6,041 nt of DNA from Acidobacteriota bacterium (GTDB taxonomy: Bacteria > Acidobacteriota > Blastocatellia > RBC074): contig JAKEHZ010000018.1 in NCBI GenBank assembly GCA_022614735.1, positions 1 through 6,041 of the forward strand, read 5' to 3'. Numbering within the stretch: the stretch's first letter is position 1; each line of letters opens with the position of its first letter. Below the pieces are notes generated by a model. The model did no database searches, was not told the DNA's origin, and was given only the letters and a program-made list of their open reading frames with translations. Shown here piece by piece: positions 1 to 5,685 of the stretch. The position numbers were made by a program, and so were the translations under genes.

Positions 1-170
1 GCAAGACGGCTTTCTCAGGATTCCAGAGTCCGGTACGTCGAGCAGAGAGTTAGCATAGAGTATAAATGGCCTCTGAATTGCGCAACTATCACTGCATTGG
101 CAGGTATTCCCTGTGGTCGATTGCCCTAGTAGCAATTACACGATCAAAGAATTGAGAAGACAGGCACAGT
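1..170. other. No convincing gene at left edge
   Basis: The plus-strand frame starting at base 1 is open until a TAG at 127-129 (42 codons), so it could be the tail of a gene entering from the left. I recognise no family in it, and a frame this short can be open by chance. The other frames are interrupted. I see no RNA gene or clear terminator here. Confidence 0.3.
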
Positions 171-192
171 GCTCTAGGTTCTGTTGACATTT
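171..192 (+). repeat. Left terminal inverted repeat of 148-bp element
   Basis: The 22-nt arm begins GCTCTAGG and ends GACATTT. It pairs with 297-318 with a single mismatch (C181). It contains an inward-facing TTGACA at 184-189, but no -10 box follows at the right distance. Confidence 0.65.
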
Positions 193-296
193 GGTGGCTA
201 AACTTCTGAGAGGAAATGCTTTATACAATACTGTCATCCCACGGCTCAGAATAGCCCATTTTAAGACAACAAAGTGGTTAGCCAATCGAAAAGTTA

Positions 297-318
297 AAAT
301 GTCAACAAAACCTAGAGC
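297..318 (-). repeat. Right terminal inverted repeat of 148-bp element
   Basis: This 22-nt arm, read on the minus strand, starts GCTCTAGG and ends GACATTT, matching the left arm at 21 of 22 positions. The match stops sharply on the outer side: the flanking bases differ. Confidence 0.65.
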
Positions 319-497
319 CGGCCCATCGACCGGACTCTTAACTTGCATAATAATCGTTTACGATCCGGAACCGTTTGAGCATAATGCGCGGCAACTGGCA
401 GCGAAAAATACTAATGGCTGAGGCGCTGCCGATGGGTGCTGGGAAACCGGCGCTCTAGTTTTACCGAAAACCATCTCGCCGGTCTCCTGCAATTCAC
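319..497. other. Intergenic, no gene seen
   Basis: Reading frames cross this stretch, including an in-frame extension of the downstream secreted protein back to 436. None has a credible start and ribosome site, and none encodes recognisable protein. The signal peptide beginning at 580 shows that the extension is not translated. Together with 1-170 and the small element, this makes 579 bp without a supported gene. Confidence 0.4.
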
Positions 498-526
498 TTC
501 ACTTTCAGAAACTCTCGGCATAGAAT
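498..526 (+). promoter_or_regulatory. Candidate promoter for the 580-2353 cluster
   Basis: A -35-like TTCACT (498-503; 4 of 6 consensus positions) is followed after exactly 17 nt by a -10-like TAGAAT (521-526; 5 of 6). Transcription would start near 533, leaving an untranslated leader of about 47 nt before the ATG at 580. This is a pattern match only; the organism's sigma preferences are unknown. Confidence 0.35.
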
Positions 527-579
527 CGCCCGGGCTCAGCGCCTCCCGTGTCCAATCTTCACAAATTGAAAGATGTTCT

Positions 580-933
580 ATGAAAAAGATCTTCCCTAAA
601 ATCTGCATCTCACTATTTTTTGCAACGTTGGTATTTGCATCGCAGGCGGTTGCTCAAATTGATCCAAGAGTTGAGGTCACCAACGAAACAAAAAGTTTGC
701 AAGTGGTTTCAGCGAATATAGTGAATAATGAGCTTATATTCATCGGGTTCAAAAATACCGGCAAGAAAACTATTATCAGTTATGAGATGTTCTACAAAGA
801 AGGTCCTCTAAGGCTTGTACGTCGCCCTAATTCGCCTTCTAATGCCCTAAGACCGAATGAGATAGAGATCTTTAGGCAGTTCGTAGGCAGTGCGACAGTG
901 CACGATCAAAAACCGATACGCCCCATAATCTGA
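580..933 (+). CDS. Secreted protein of unknown function, probably C-terminally truncated
   Basis: The product has 117 residues. The ATG at 580 is chosen because it opens a textbook signal peptide: KK at 2-3, a hydrophobic core at about 8-22, and a likely cut after Ala-Val-Ala at 23-25. A weak GAAAG ribosome site sits 7 nt upstream. The mature part (27-100) alternates hydrophobic and polar residues, with a segment reading like a strand (ELIFIGFKNTGKKTI, 51-65) and a Pro-Asn-Glu turn at 92-94. This suggests a small beta-sandwich domain such as occurs in secreted proteins of unknown function; I cannot name a family. The last 17 residues are basic and proline-rich and do not look like the rest, so the original C terminus may be lost. 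Its TGA shares one base with the next ATG (TGATG), so translation is probably coupled. Confidence 0.65.
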   Translation: MKKIFPKICISLFFATLVFASQAVAQIDPRVEVTNETKSLQVVSANIVNNELIFIGFKNTGKKTIISYEMFYKEGPLRLVRRPNSPSNALRPNEIEIFRQFVGSATVHDQKPIRPII

Positions 934-1328
934 TGGCGATCACATATCGTCAATTAGCTGTTAACGCCGAAGAAAATCATCGTTACCGCGAAGCTTCCCG
1001 TTTCCGTTATAACGCATTTGAAGTGCAAAGGGTTGAGAAACTTAATGGACTTGTGCCCTGGCGGCTCGATTGGTGGTACTGGCTGGCTAGCGGCTACGGC
1101 GAAAGTGTTGGCCGTGCCTTCGTAATGTTCATTGTGTTGATTGGTCTCTTCGCCTTCGGGTATACAAAAGTGGGATTTCAGCAGGAAGATAAAATATCGA
1201 CACCGGTGATTAATATTTCAGCGCAAAATCAGGTGGATTCGACCAAGAAGACACAAGATGCAAAAGGCAAGCCCCTTGGGAAATTTGAGGCATTAATATA
1301 TTCAGCGTACGTAACAGTAAATTATTGA
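933..1328 (+). CDS. Fragment of a membrane protein of the pentapeptide/channel-like type
   Basis: The product has 131 residues and one clear transmembrane helix at about 61-78. Before it comes a segment with ITYRQLAVNAEEN (3-15), an ASRFRY motif (21-26) and a Trp-rich WRLDWWYWLASGYGE (43-57). From memory, this arrangement is the C-terminal region of larger bacterial membrane proteins, often with pentapeptide repeats in front and further membrane-associated sequence behind. Here the repeats are missing in front, and the protein stops in the segment ALIYSAYVTVNY that should lead into the next part. The reading frame stays open for 19 codons upstream of the ATG, to a TAG at 873-875, and that stretch (DTPHNL just before the Met) may be leftover coding sequence. 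It has no ribosome site of its own and depends on coupling to the preceding gene. It is probably a remnant, although expression as a small single-pass membrane protein cannot be excluded. Confidence 0.55.
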   Translation: MAITYRQLAVNAEENHRYREASRFRYNAFEVQRVEKLNGLVPWRLDWWYWLASGYGESVGRAFVMFIVLIGLFAFGYTKVGFQQEDKISTPVINISAQNQVDSTKKTQDAKGKPLGKFEALIYSAYVTVNY

Positions 1329-1339
1329 TAAAGGCAATC

Positions 1340-2353
1340 ATGAAAATTGTGCTACCAAGAAAGCTTGTACTTCCGCTCGCGGGCGTAGTGGCAGTCTCGT
1401 TTCTTCTAGCCATCATCGTGTATATCCCACGTTATCAGGCAAACAAAGCAAAAGAGCGAATCAATCATGCGATAGACGAACTTAAGCCAAAAGAACGTGC
1501 CAAAGAAAGACTTCAACTTGAAAGGGACATCGCAAAAATTGAGAACGATTGGACCGTGACTATTGCACAGATAATAGGTGGGATTGTTCTTCTACTAGGA
1601 TTATATTTTACGTATAAAAATCTTCGTGTCACAGAAGAAGGCAAATTAACCGATCGTTTCAGTAAAGCAATCGAGTTGCTTGGAAGCAAAAATATGGACG
1701 TGCGCCTGGGCGCAATATACACGCTTGAACGTATCGCCAAAGACTCCCAGAAAGACCACTGGACAGTGATGGAAGTTCTGACCGCCTTTGTGCGCTCCCA
1801 CTCTCCCAATAATGGCAATGGGAGTAACGATCATATAACCACTGATATCCAAGCAATCCTTGATATCATCAATAGGCGGGGATGGACTGACTATGAAAGA
1901 GATCAGACGCTATTACTCGACCTGAGGAATACAAACCTTGTCGGGGCATACCTCGTTAGCGCAAACCTCGATGGGGCAAACTTCTTCAAGGCAGATCTCA
2001 GCAAGGCAACCCTCTACGGTGCAACTCTCGTCAGTGCAAACCTCCTCAAAGCAAACCTCCTCAAAGCAGATCTCATCAGGGCAGACCTCAGATGGGCAGT
2101 CCTCGAAGAGGCAGATCTCAGAGAGGCAAACCTCGGAGAGGCAACTCTCAACGAGGCATACTTTGCAGGGGCAACCCTCACAAACGCTAGATATGTAACT
2201 TGGGAACAAATAAAAGTCGCTCAGATTGACGAAACGACTCAACTCCCGCCTGAATTGCAGGCACTGTGGGACCAGAGCAGGCAAGCGGCAGATAAGACAG
2301 CAACGCAGGCGCCGATCGTCGAGGAGGCTGGACAGACAGATAAGAAGTCATAG
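1340..2353 (+). CDS. Membrane-anchored pentapeptide-repeat protein
   Basis: The product has 337 residues. The ATG at 1340 is preferred over a TTG at 1325 because AAGG lies 5 nt upstream; the TTG overlaps the previous stop but has no such site. Order of parts: transmembrane helix at about 9-29; a charged, probably coiled-coil linker at 33-69; a second helix at 73-92; a conserved block at 98-153 with TDRFSKAIELLGS, VRLGAIYTLERIA and DHWTVMEVLTAFVR; then 17 perfect-register pentapeptides (200-284); and a hydrophilic tail rich in Gln, Thr and Ala. In known structures pentapeptides of the A(D/N)LXX type form a right-handed square beta-helix. The conserved block plus repeats is a common layout in bacterial membrane proteins whose role is unknown. 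Both helices near the N terminus imply that the repeat domain sits on one face of the membrane, most likely the cytoplasm. The nuclease frame starts 3 nt after its stop, suggesting one transcript. The frame shows no damage. Confidence 0.85.
   Translation: MKIVLPRKLVLPLAGVVAVSFLLAIIVYIPRYQANKAKERINHAIDELKPKERAKERLQLERDIAKIENDWTVTIAQIIGGIVLLLGLYFTYKNLRVTEEGKLTDRFSKAIELLGSKNMDVRLGAIYTLERIAKDSQKDHWTVMEVLTAFVRSHSPNNGNGSNDHITTDIQAILDIINRRGWTDYERDQTLLLDLRNTNLVGAYLVSANLDGANFFKADLSKATLYGATLVSANLLKANLLKADLIRADLRWAVLEEADLREANLGEATLNEAYFAGATLTNARYVTWEQIKVAQIDETTQLPPELQALWDQSRQAADKTATQAPIVEEAGQTDKKS
1937..2191 (+). repeat. 17 tandem pentapeptide codon units (15-bp period)
   Basis: Seventeen consecutive 15-bp units run from LVGAY to LTNAR without a break in register. 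The central residue of each unit is Leu or Phe and the preceding position is mostly Ala, as in LVSAN, LLKAD and LREAN. Codon use is very uniform (GCA for Ala, CTC for Leu), so the DNA is a true near-repeat, with adjacent units such as the two LLKA copies at about 2042-2071 almost identical. That suggests recent unit duplication. The same uniformity creates long false open frames in other registers. Confidence 0.85.
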
Positions 2354-2356
2354 GCG

Positions 2357-3061
2357 ATGCAGAAGGAAATTAAACAATTCATTTCAGCTACTTGTATTTT
2401 GTTATTGCTCTGTCTGCCAACCGCAGCGCAGCTGCGAGTAATCACCGGCAAGGTGGTAGGAATCAGCGACGGCGACACAATCAGTGTTCTCGACGGCAAC
2501 AAGCAACAGCACAAGATTCGCCTCGACGGAATTGACGCGCCTGAATCAAGCCAGCCGTTAGACGCTAGGGCGAAGCAATCACTCTCTGATTTGATCTTTG
2601 GAAGGACGGTCACGGTTAGAAGCTCAAAGGTGGACAGATACGGGCGGATCGTTGAGAAAGTGACACTCGACGGCAAAGACATCTGCCTGAGCAGATCAAT
2701 CGCGGTTACTCCTGGTTTTTTCGCAGATACGCTCACGAACTCTCGCCGAGCGATGCGAAGGCTTACGAGCGAGCCGAAGAGAACGCTAGGCCAGGGCGAC
2801 GCGGCTTATGGGCCGATCCGGCACCGGTCCCGCCCTGGGAGTATCGAGCAGAGCAACGAGGCGATAACACGCCAGAGCATGCCGTTGCGCCGTCGCGGAA
2901 CGGCCAGATAATCGGCAATCGCAACAGTAAGGTTTATCACCGGCCAGATTGCTCAGCTTACAACGATGTGGCAGAACGCAACCGTGATTACTTCTAGACG
3001 GCGGAAGAAGCGGAGAAGGCGGGCTACAGGGTGGCGGGCAATTTGTCCACGAGTGTTCTAA
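2357..3061 (+). pseudogene. Secreted thermonuclease (SNase family) with C-terminal Ada-like zinc domain, broken by three lesions
   Basis: The first 111 codons encode a signal peptide (1-25) and a staphylococcal-nuclease OB fold: SDGDT (37-41), IRLDGIDAPE (54-63) and DRYGR (93-97). Residues equivalent to the S. aureus catalytic set are present: D40, R55, D60, E63 and R97. After Leu111 (2687-2689) one base is missing. Shifting to the frame of GAG at 2689 restores the family sequence (EQINRGYSWFFRRYAHEL, then RRGLWADP and PPWEYR). A TAG at 2995-2997 then interrupts a second domain, GNRNSKVYHRPDC...RNRDYF-stop-TAEEAEKAGYR, which resembles the small Cys-containing Ada-type metal-binding tail common on these nucleases. 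Near 3042-3044 an extra T breaks the frame again; removing it gives GNCPRVF and a TAA at 3059-3061, a natural family ending. If translated as is, the product is 184 residues, with a tail of unrelated sequence from 112 on. It starts 3 nt after the pentapeptide gene. Assembly error could explain one lesion but hardly three. Confidence 0.85.
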
Positions 3062-3093
3062 GGGGTGTCAGTAGCACTTAATAGGTTAATGTT

Positions 3094-3219
3094 ATGGCTA
3101 TAGACCTTTTGATATTCATTGCCGATTTAGTTCTTGAAAGATTGTTTGGTTGGAAGATTGTGCATGGCAGCAAGAGGAAAAATCGCATTGTGAATCCTAT
3201 GGACAGTAAATCAAGATGA
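3094..3219 (+). CDS. Small hydrophobic-headed protein, 41 residues
   Basis: ATG at 3094 to TGA at 3217-3219. The product opens with a hydrophobic stretch (MAIDLLIFIADLVLERLFGW, 1-20) long enough to lie in or across a membrane, followed by a basic tail rich in Lys and Arg. No family is recognised. The main argument that it is real is its junction: its stop overlaps the start of the next gene as ATGA, the same arrangement found at the related gene on the minus strand. A weak AGG-containing site lies about 8 nt upstream. A chance open frame of this length is common, so confidence is modest. It might also be the leftover 3' end of a longer membrane gene. Confidence 0.4.
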   Translation: MAIDLLIFIADLVLERLFGWKIVHGSKRKNRIVNPMDSKSR

Positions 3220-3482
3220 CATTCCACGAATACAAGCTGGTTTGTAGAGAAGTCCTAACCGGACTACCGCTCGAACTCTGCTCTGGCCAGGACATATTTA
3301 CGCCGAGCCACTGGCATGAAGCGGATCGGCTCACGCTGCTGTGGCTGCACACGCTTTATGAGATAACGGCGACCCACGAAACGGCAGTCGATAACGAGCC
3401 AATGTCTTTCTTCGATCACTGGTGGGTGTTGCCGGTAAGAGGTGAGCTAAAATACGAGGTACTGAACCAGCAGCGAGCGTGA
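3216..3482 (+). CDS. Small conserved protein of unknown family, copy 1
   Basis: The product has 88 residues. It is real because a second, diverged copy lies on the minus strand at 4266-4424: over the first 29 residues 21 are identical, and most base differences fall at third codon positions, the pattern expected under protein-level selection. The shared core is MxFxxYKxxCxEVLTxLP, then LELCxGQDIFT, followed by a Trp near position 33. The rest of this copy is rich in aromatic residues and His (TLLWLHTLYE at 40-49, SFFDHWWVLPV at 64-74). No signal peptide or membrane helix is evident, so it is probably cytoplasmic. Two Cys (10, 22) are conserved in both copies. Its ATG overlaps the stop of the 41-residue frame (ATGA), with no strong ribosome site, so it probably depends on coupling. 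I do not recognise a function. Confidence 0.65.
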   Translation: MTFHEYKLVCREVLTGLPLELCSGQDIFTPSHWHEADRLTLLWLHTLYEITATHETAVDNEPMSFFDHWWVLPVRGELKYEVLNQQRA

Positions 3483-3569
3483 GCAAGAGTTGTTTTATCG
3501 AAAAAAGCAAAGGTGTTGTAGTTGAGAAAAGGGAAAATATAGAATGTGATTCTTAACCCGAAAAGTAAC

Positions 3570-3597
3570 CCAGAAGAAAATTGCCGCAAGGCGCGGC
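3570..3597 (-). terminator. Possible weak terminator of the tRNA transcript
   Basis: On the minus strand a GCCGC/GCGGC stem (3583-3597, 5 bp, 5-nt loop) is followed by AATTTTCTTCT. It lies about 20 nt past the tRNA 3' end. The stem is short and the T run is interrupted, so it is only a candidate. It could also act weakly on the plus strand for 3216-3482. Confidence 0.3.
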
Positions 3598-3617
3598 TAT
3601 AAATCTTTTAAATTAAA

Positions 3618-3691
<74 letters not shown>

Positions 3692-3795
3692 ATGCCTGTA
3701 TAATCAACTACTTAGCAAATCGCTGAGCCCTGTAAAAGCCTTGTGATACACTTAATGTTCCACATTCAAACAAGAAAACAGCGTTTTTGCTCAAC

Positions 3796-4269
3796 TCATC
3801 CATTCTGATCCGTCACCTTTCGATCGTCAAGCTTTCCTGGTTTCCCCTGTCTTTGCTCTTCCGCGCCTCTGCGCTCATCATCCTGTATGCGGCGCAGATC
3901 GGCGACGCGCAGCCCTTCTATACCAGCATCCCTGCATACATTGTAGAAGGCTCGCCTGAAATCACCCTGAGGAAACGCAAACCCACCAAGGGCGTTTGCC
4001 TTCCCTCGAAGTTTCAGCAACTCTTCATTCAGCCTGCCTGAGATGGGAACAACGCGCCCACGCAGCACTTTATCAACCTCCGGTCGGACCGTGATCAATC
4101 GAGCATCAAGGTCAATATCGGCCCACTTCAGCGCCAACATCTCACTTCTACGTAATCCTGTATCGATCAAGCAGACGAGCATTGGGCGAAGATATTCGCG
4201 TTTACCGGTACAGGCTGCGAGCAATCGCGCCTCTTCGTCAGAAGCCAGAAAGGATCTCTTTTTGATCAC
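3796..4269 (-). CDS. Truncated tyrosine recombinase (phage-type integrase), lacking the active-site tyrosine
   Basis: The product has 157 residues and starts with GTG at 4269. Residues 7-127 match the front half of an integrase catalytic domain: FLASDEEARLLAAC, then TGLRRSEMLALKWADID with the first catalytic Arg at position 40, a Lys at about 67 before GRVVPIS, and FRRAFYNVCRDAGIEGLR leading into box II. Box II, usually HDLRH, reads ADLRR (123-127), so the His is lost. From there the sequence turns into a hydrophilic Arg/Gln/Glu tail unlike any integrase, with no later HxxR partner, His/Trp or nucleophilic Tyr. The N-terminal core-binding domain is absent as well. It cannot catalyse strand exchange alone. 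Despite this it has a strong ribosome site (GGGAGG, 9-nt spacing) and its GTG overlaps the TGA of the small protein upstream (GTGA), so it may still be translated. Read as an integrase relic, moderately sure; a DNA-binding or accessory role is only speculation. Confidence 0.75.
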   Translation of the reverse strand: MIKKRSFLASDEEARLLAACTGKREYLRPMLVCLIDTGLRRSEMLALKWADIDLDARLITVRPEVDKVLRGRVVPISGRLNEELLKLRGKANALGGFAFPQGDFRRAFYNVCRDAGIEGLRVADLRRIQDDERRGAEEQRQGKPGKLDDRKVTDQNG

Positions 4270-4424
4270 CTTGCCGCACCTCCCTCGTCGCCATACAAAT
4301 CCTGCATTAGTTCCTTTTCCGGCCAGTCGCCTGATGTGAAGATGTCCTGGCCGGCGCAGAGCTCGAGCGGTAGGTCGGTGAGGACTTCGGTGCAGGTTTG
4401 TTTGTAATCATTGAAGTTCATCAT
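4266..4424 (-). CDS. Small conserved protein of unknown family, copy 2 (shortened)
   Basis: The product has 52 residues and starts with ATG at 4424, followed by a second ATG at 4421. Residues 2-30 match copy 1 at 21 of 29 positions (ELCAGQDIFT and both Cys kept), after which the copies diverge. The aromatic second half of copy 1 is replaced by DWPEKELMQDLYGDEGG, which ends at the recombinase start. The missing half suggests loss of its 3' end when it was joined to the recombinase. Its start overlaps the stop of the membrane protein upstream (ATGA) with no ribosome site visible; its stop overlaps the recombinase start (GTGA). Function unknown. Confidence 0.6.
   Translation of the reverse strand: MMNFNDYKQTCTEVLTDLPLELCAGQDIFTSGDWPEKELMQDLYGDEGGAAR
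4279..4284 (-). promoter_or_regulatory. Strong ribosome binding site for the recombinase fragment
   Basis: GGGAGG on the minus strand lies 9 nt before the GTG at 4269, inside the last codons of the small protein. It is stronger than the sites of its neighbours and decides the start of the recombinase fragment. Confidence 0.6.
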
Positions 4425-5170
4425 GACCAGCGAGCGATGAACGCGCGACCTCTTTTGGTTAATAGAATAACAACTACAATTAAGATGCTCGTGAGTAGCG
4501 CCCTCGTCATCCATCTTCCATAAGCGCCCGGATCGAGCGGGTTCGGTAGAATTCTGGTAATAAAGTGGGCGATAAGCATGGAGGCCGAAGCGACTCCAAT
4601 CAAAAGCAACAATGCCGACATGCCCAAGTCACGAACTCGATCAATTCGCTCTTCTGCCTCATCCTTGGAAAGCAATTTCTTGATCTCCTTAACCCCTGCA
4701 ATCCGCCCACTAATATTTATAGGAGACGGACTGCTTACAAAAATCTTAGCCGTGATCGAATCACCATCGTTCATCATCAGTTTGTTCAGACTGACATTCT
4801 GTACTTCCATATTGAGCTTTGCTGGCAGATCCTTTGGGACCGGGTCGATAATTTCTGCGGTGAGCACTTCAGATCGTTCGCCGAAGCCAATGCACACAGG
4901 GGCCTCATAGTCGTCGGCGTCAATGGTCGCATTGCCGGTGCTGACAATTTTTATCATCACCAAATAGACGCCGCTCACGGGCCTCCCATCAAATAAAATT
5001 TGTATTCTGTTTTTGACATCGGCTCGCATTCTGAAAAGAGGAACCTCAGACAGAACCTCATAAGACAGCTTCTTGCGCGGATGCCGCCGATAGGCCAGCA
5101 CCACGGATATGATGGCGACTATAACGCCAAAGATAGCAACAAGAGTTCTTGGGTCTCTAAGACCTGACAT
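4421..5170 (-). CDS. Membrane protein with an N-terminal anchor, a beta-rich domain and two C-terminal helices
   Basis: The product has 249 residues from the ATG at 5170. This ATG is preferred over the GTG just before it because AAGGA lies 7 nt upstream. A first helix spans about 9-27 and is followed by a positive patch (YRRHPRKK, 27-34) predicting a cytoplasmic C-terminal side. Residues 33-163 form a strand-rich domain with KLSYEVLSEVPLF, NRIQILFDGRPV, a Ser-Thr-Gly-Asn turn, LMMNDGDSITAKIFV and GRIAGVKEIKKL. This looks like a domain I have seen in unassigned bacterial proteins with the same SYEV...LFDG...DSI...RIxGVK spacing, probably an immunoglobulin-like sandwich. A charged helix (165-182) links it to two more membrane helices (184-206, 222-238). 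No enzymatic motif is visible. Its stop overlaps the start of the small protein, and it begins 94 nt after ssb, so it may belong to the same transcript. Confidence 0.75.
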   Translation of the reverse strand: MSGLRDPRTLVAIFGVIVAIISVVLAYRRHPRKKLSYEVLSEVPLFRMRADVKNRIQILFDGRPVSGVYLVMIKIVSTGNATIDADDYEAPVCIGFGERSEVLTAEIIDPVPKDLPAKLNMEVQNVSLNKLMMNDGDSITAKIFVSSPSPINISGRIAGVKEIKKLLSKDEAEERIDRVRDLGMSALLLLIGVASASMLIAHFITRILPNPLDPGAYGRWMTRALLTSILIVVVILLTKRGRAFIARWS

Positions 5171-5264
5171 CACCTTGTCCTTGGGGGCTTTATGTCATTG
5201 ACCGGTTCTGTGAAATCTAGTCCTCACTTCGCCGCGCTTCCCTTCTCTTCCAAAATGTTATTTA

Positions 5265-5678
5265 TCAGAATGGAATTTCCTGATCCGAGTCATCCGCTGG
5301 CGCATCTTTGTCACCCTGCTGCTTACCTGCAGGCGGACCGGACTTGTCAGACGAGCCGATGAAATGAAAGTCACTCAGCGTCACCTCGAGCGATTGGCGC
5401 TGCGCTCCGTCCCGATCGGTGTAGGTTTCCTGACGGAGCCTACCTTCGCAATAGAGTTGTGATCCTTTCGCGAGGTACTGAGAGATTGTCTCAGCTTGCT
5501 TGCCCCAGGCCGTCACTCGAAACCAGGTCGTGACGTCCTGCATTTGACCATCCCGATCTTTTCTTTTTTCGGTGGTCGCGATCGAGAAGGAACAGACTGC
5601 CGTGCCTTGCGGCGTGTATCTGATTTCCGGATCTTTTCCCAAATATCCCACGATCACTATTTTGTTGAATGATGACAT
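5265..5678 (-). CDS. ssb: Single-stranded DNA-binding protein
   Basis: The product has 137 residues. The ATG at 5678 is chosen over in-frame codons up to 5771 because the protein opens with the family start MSSFNKIVIVGYLGKDPEIRY and an AAGGAG site lies 10 nt upstream. Residues 4-108 form the OB fold, with the family landmarks FSIATTEK, TTWFRVTAWGKQAE, YLAKGSQLYCEGRL and LEVTLSDFHFIG. A Gly/Pro/Gln/Asp linker (109-128) ends in the acidic tip DDSDQEIPF, which in this family recruits partner proteins of replication and repair. Length is a little short for a chromosomal copy (about 150-180), mostly in the linker. It coats exposed single-stranded DNA in the cytoplasm as a tetramer. The neighbours are not the usual chromosomal ones (rpsF, rpsR), so it may be a second copy carried by an element. 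Confidence 0.95.
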   Translation of the reverse strand: MSSFNKIVIVGYLGKDPEIRYTPQGTAVCSFSIATTEKRKDRDGQMQDVTTWFRVTAWGKQAETISQYLAKGSQLYCEGRLRQETYTDRDGAQRQSLEVTLSDFHFIGSSDKSGPPAGKQQGDKDAPADDSDQEIPF

Positions 5679-5685
5679 TGTTATT

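Larger units (their letters stand above)
171..318. mobile_element. MITE-like or internally deleted IS element, 148 bp
   Basis: The ends 171-192 and 297-318 are inverted repeats matching at 21 of 22 positions, with one mismatch at base 181. Both carry the core CTAGGTTYTGTTGACATTT reading inward. The 104 bp between them hold no credible transposase, so it would have to be mobilised by a related full element elsewhere. Each end contains a palindromic CTAG (174-177 and 314-317), which could be a target-site duplication of the 4-bp kind made by some IS5-group elements; in that case the element proper is 178-313. Reading inward from the right end, a short minus-strand frame starts Met-Gly-Tyr-Ser and stops after about a dozen codons; it could be the decayed start of a transposase, but that is speculative. 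Family assignment is inference; the repeat itself is seen directly. Confidence 0.6.

Noticed and set aside
436..579. Extension of the secreted protein to an ATG at 436
   Set aside because: It would bury the signal peptide 48 residues inside the protein; the ATG at 580 starts it properly.
1937..2191. CRISPR or other noncoding tandem array
   Set aside because: The 15-bp units are contiguous, without spacers, and encode pentapeptides in an intact frame.
1913..2284. Cys-rich 123-residue minus-strand frame and an 86-residue plus-strand frame over the pentapeptide repeats
   Set aside because: Both are by-products of the 15-bp codon period: the unit repeats in every register. The pentapeptide frame has the family domains and is the real one.
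2680..2700. Programmed -1 frameshift in the nuclease
   Set aside because: There is no slippery heptamer at the shift point (CTGAGCAG), and two further lesions downstream point to decay.
3787..4041. Plus-strand 84-residue frame opposite the recombinase
   Set aside because: The minus strand encodes recognisable integrase motifs over the same bases; the plus frame is a shadow.
4565..4996. Plus-strand frames of 143 and 110 residues opposite the membrane protein
   Set aside because: They lie wholly antisense to a frame with clear membrane helices and a ribosome site, and show no recognisable domain of their own.
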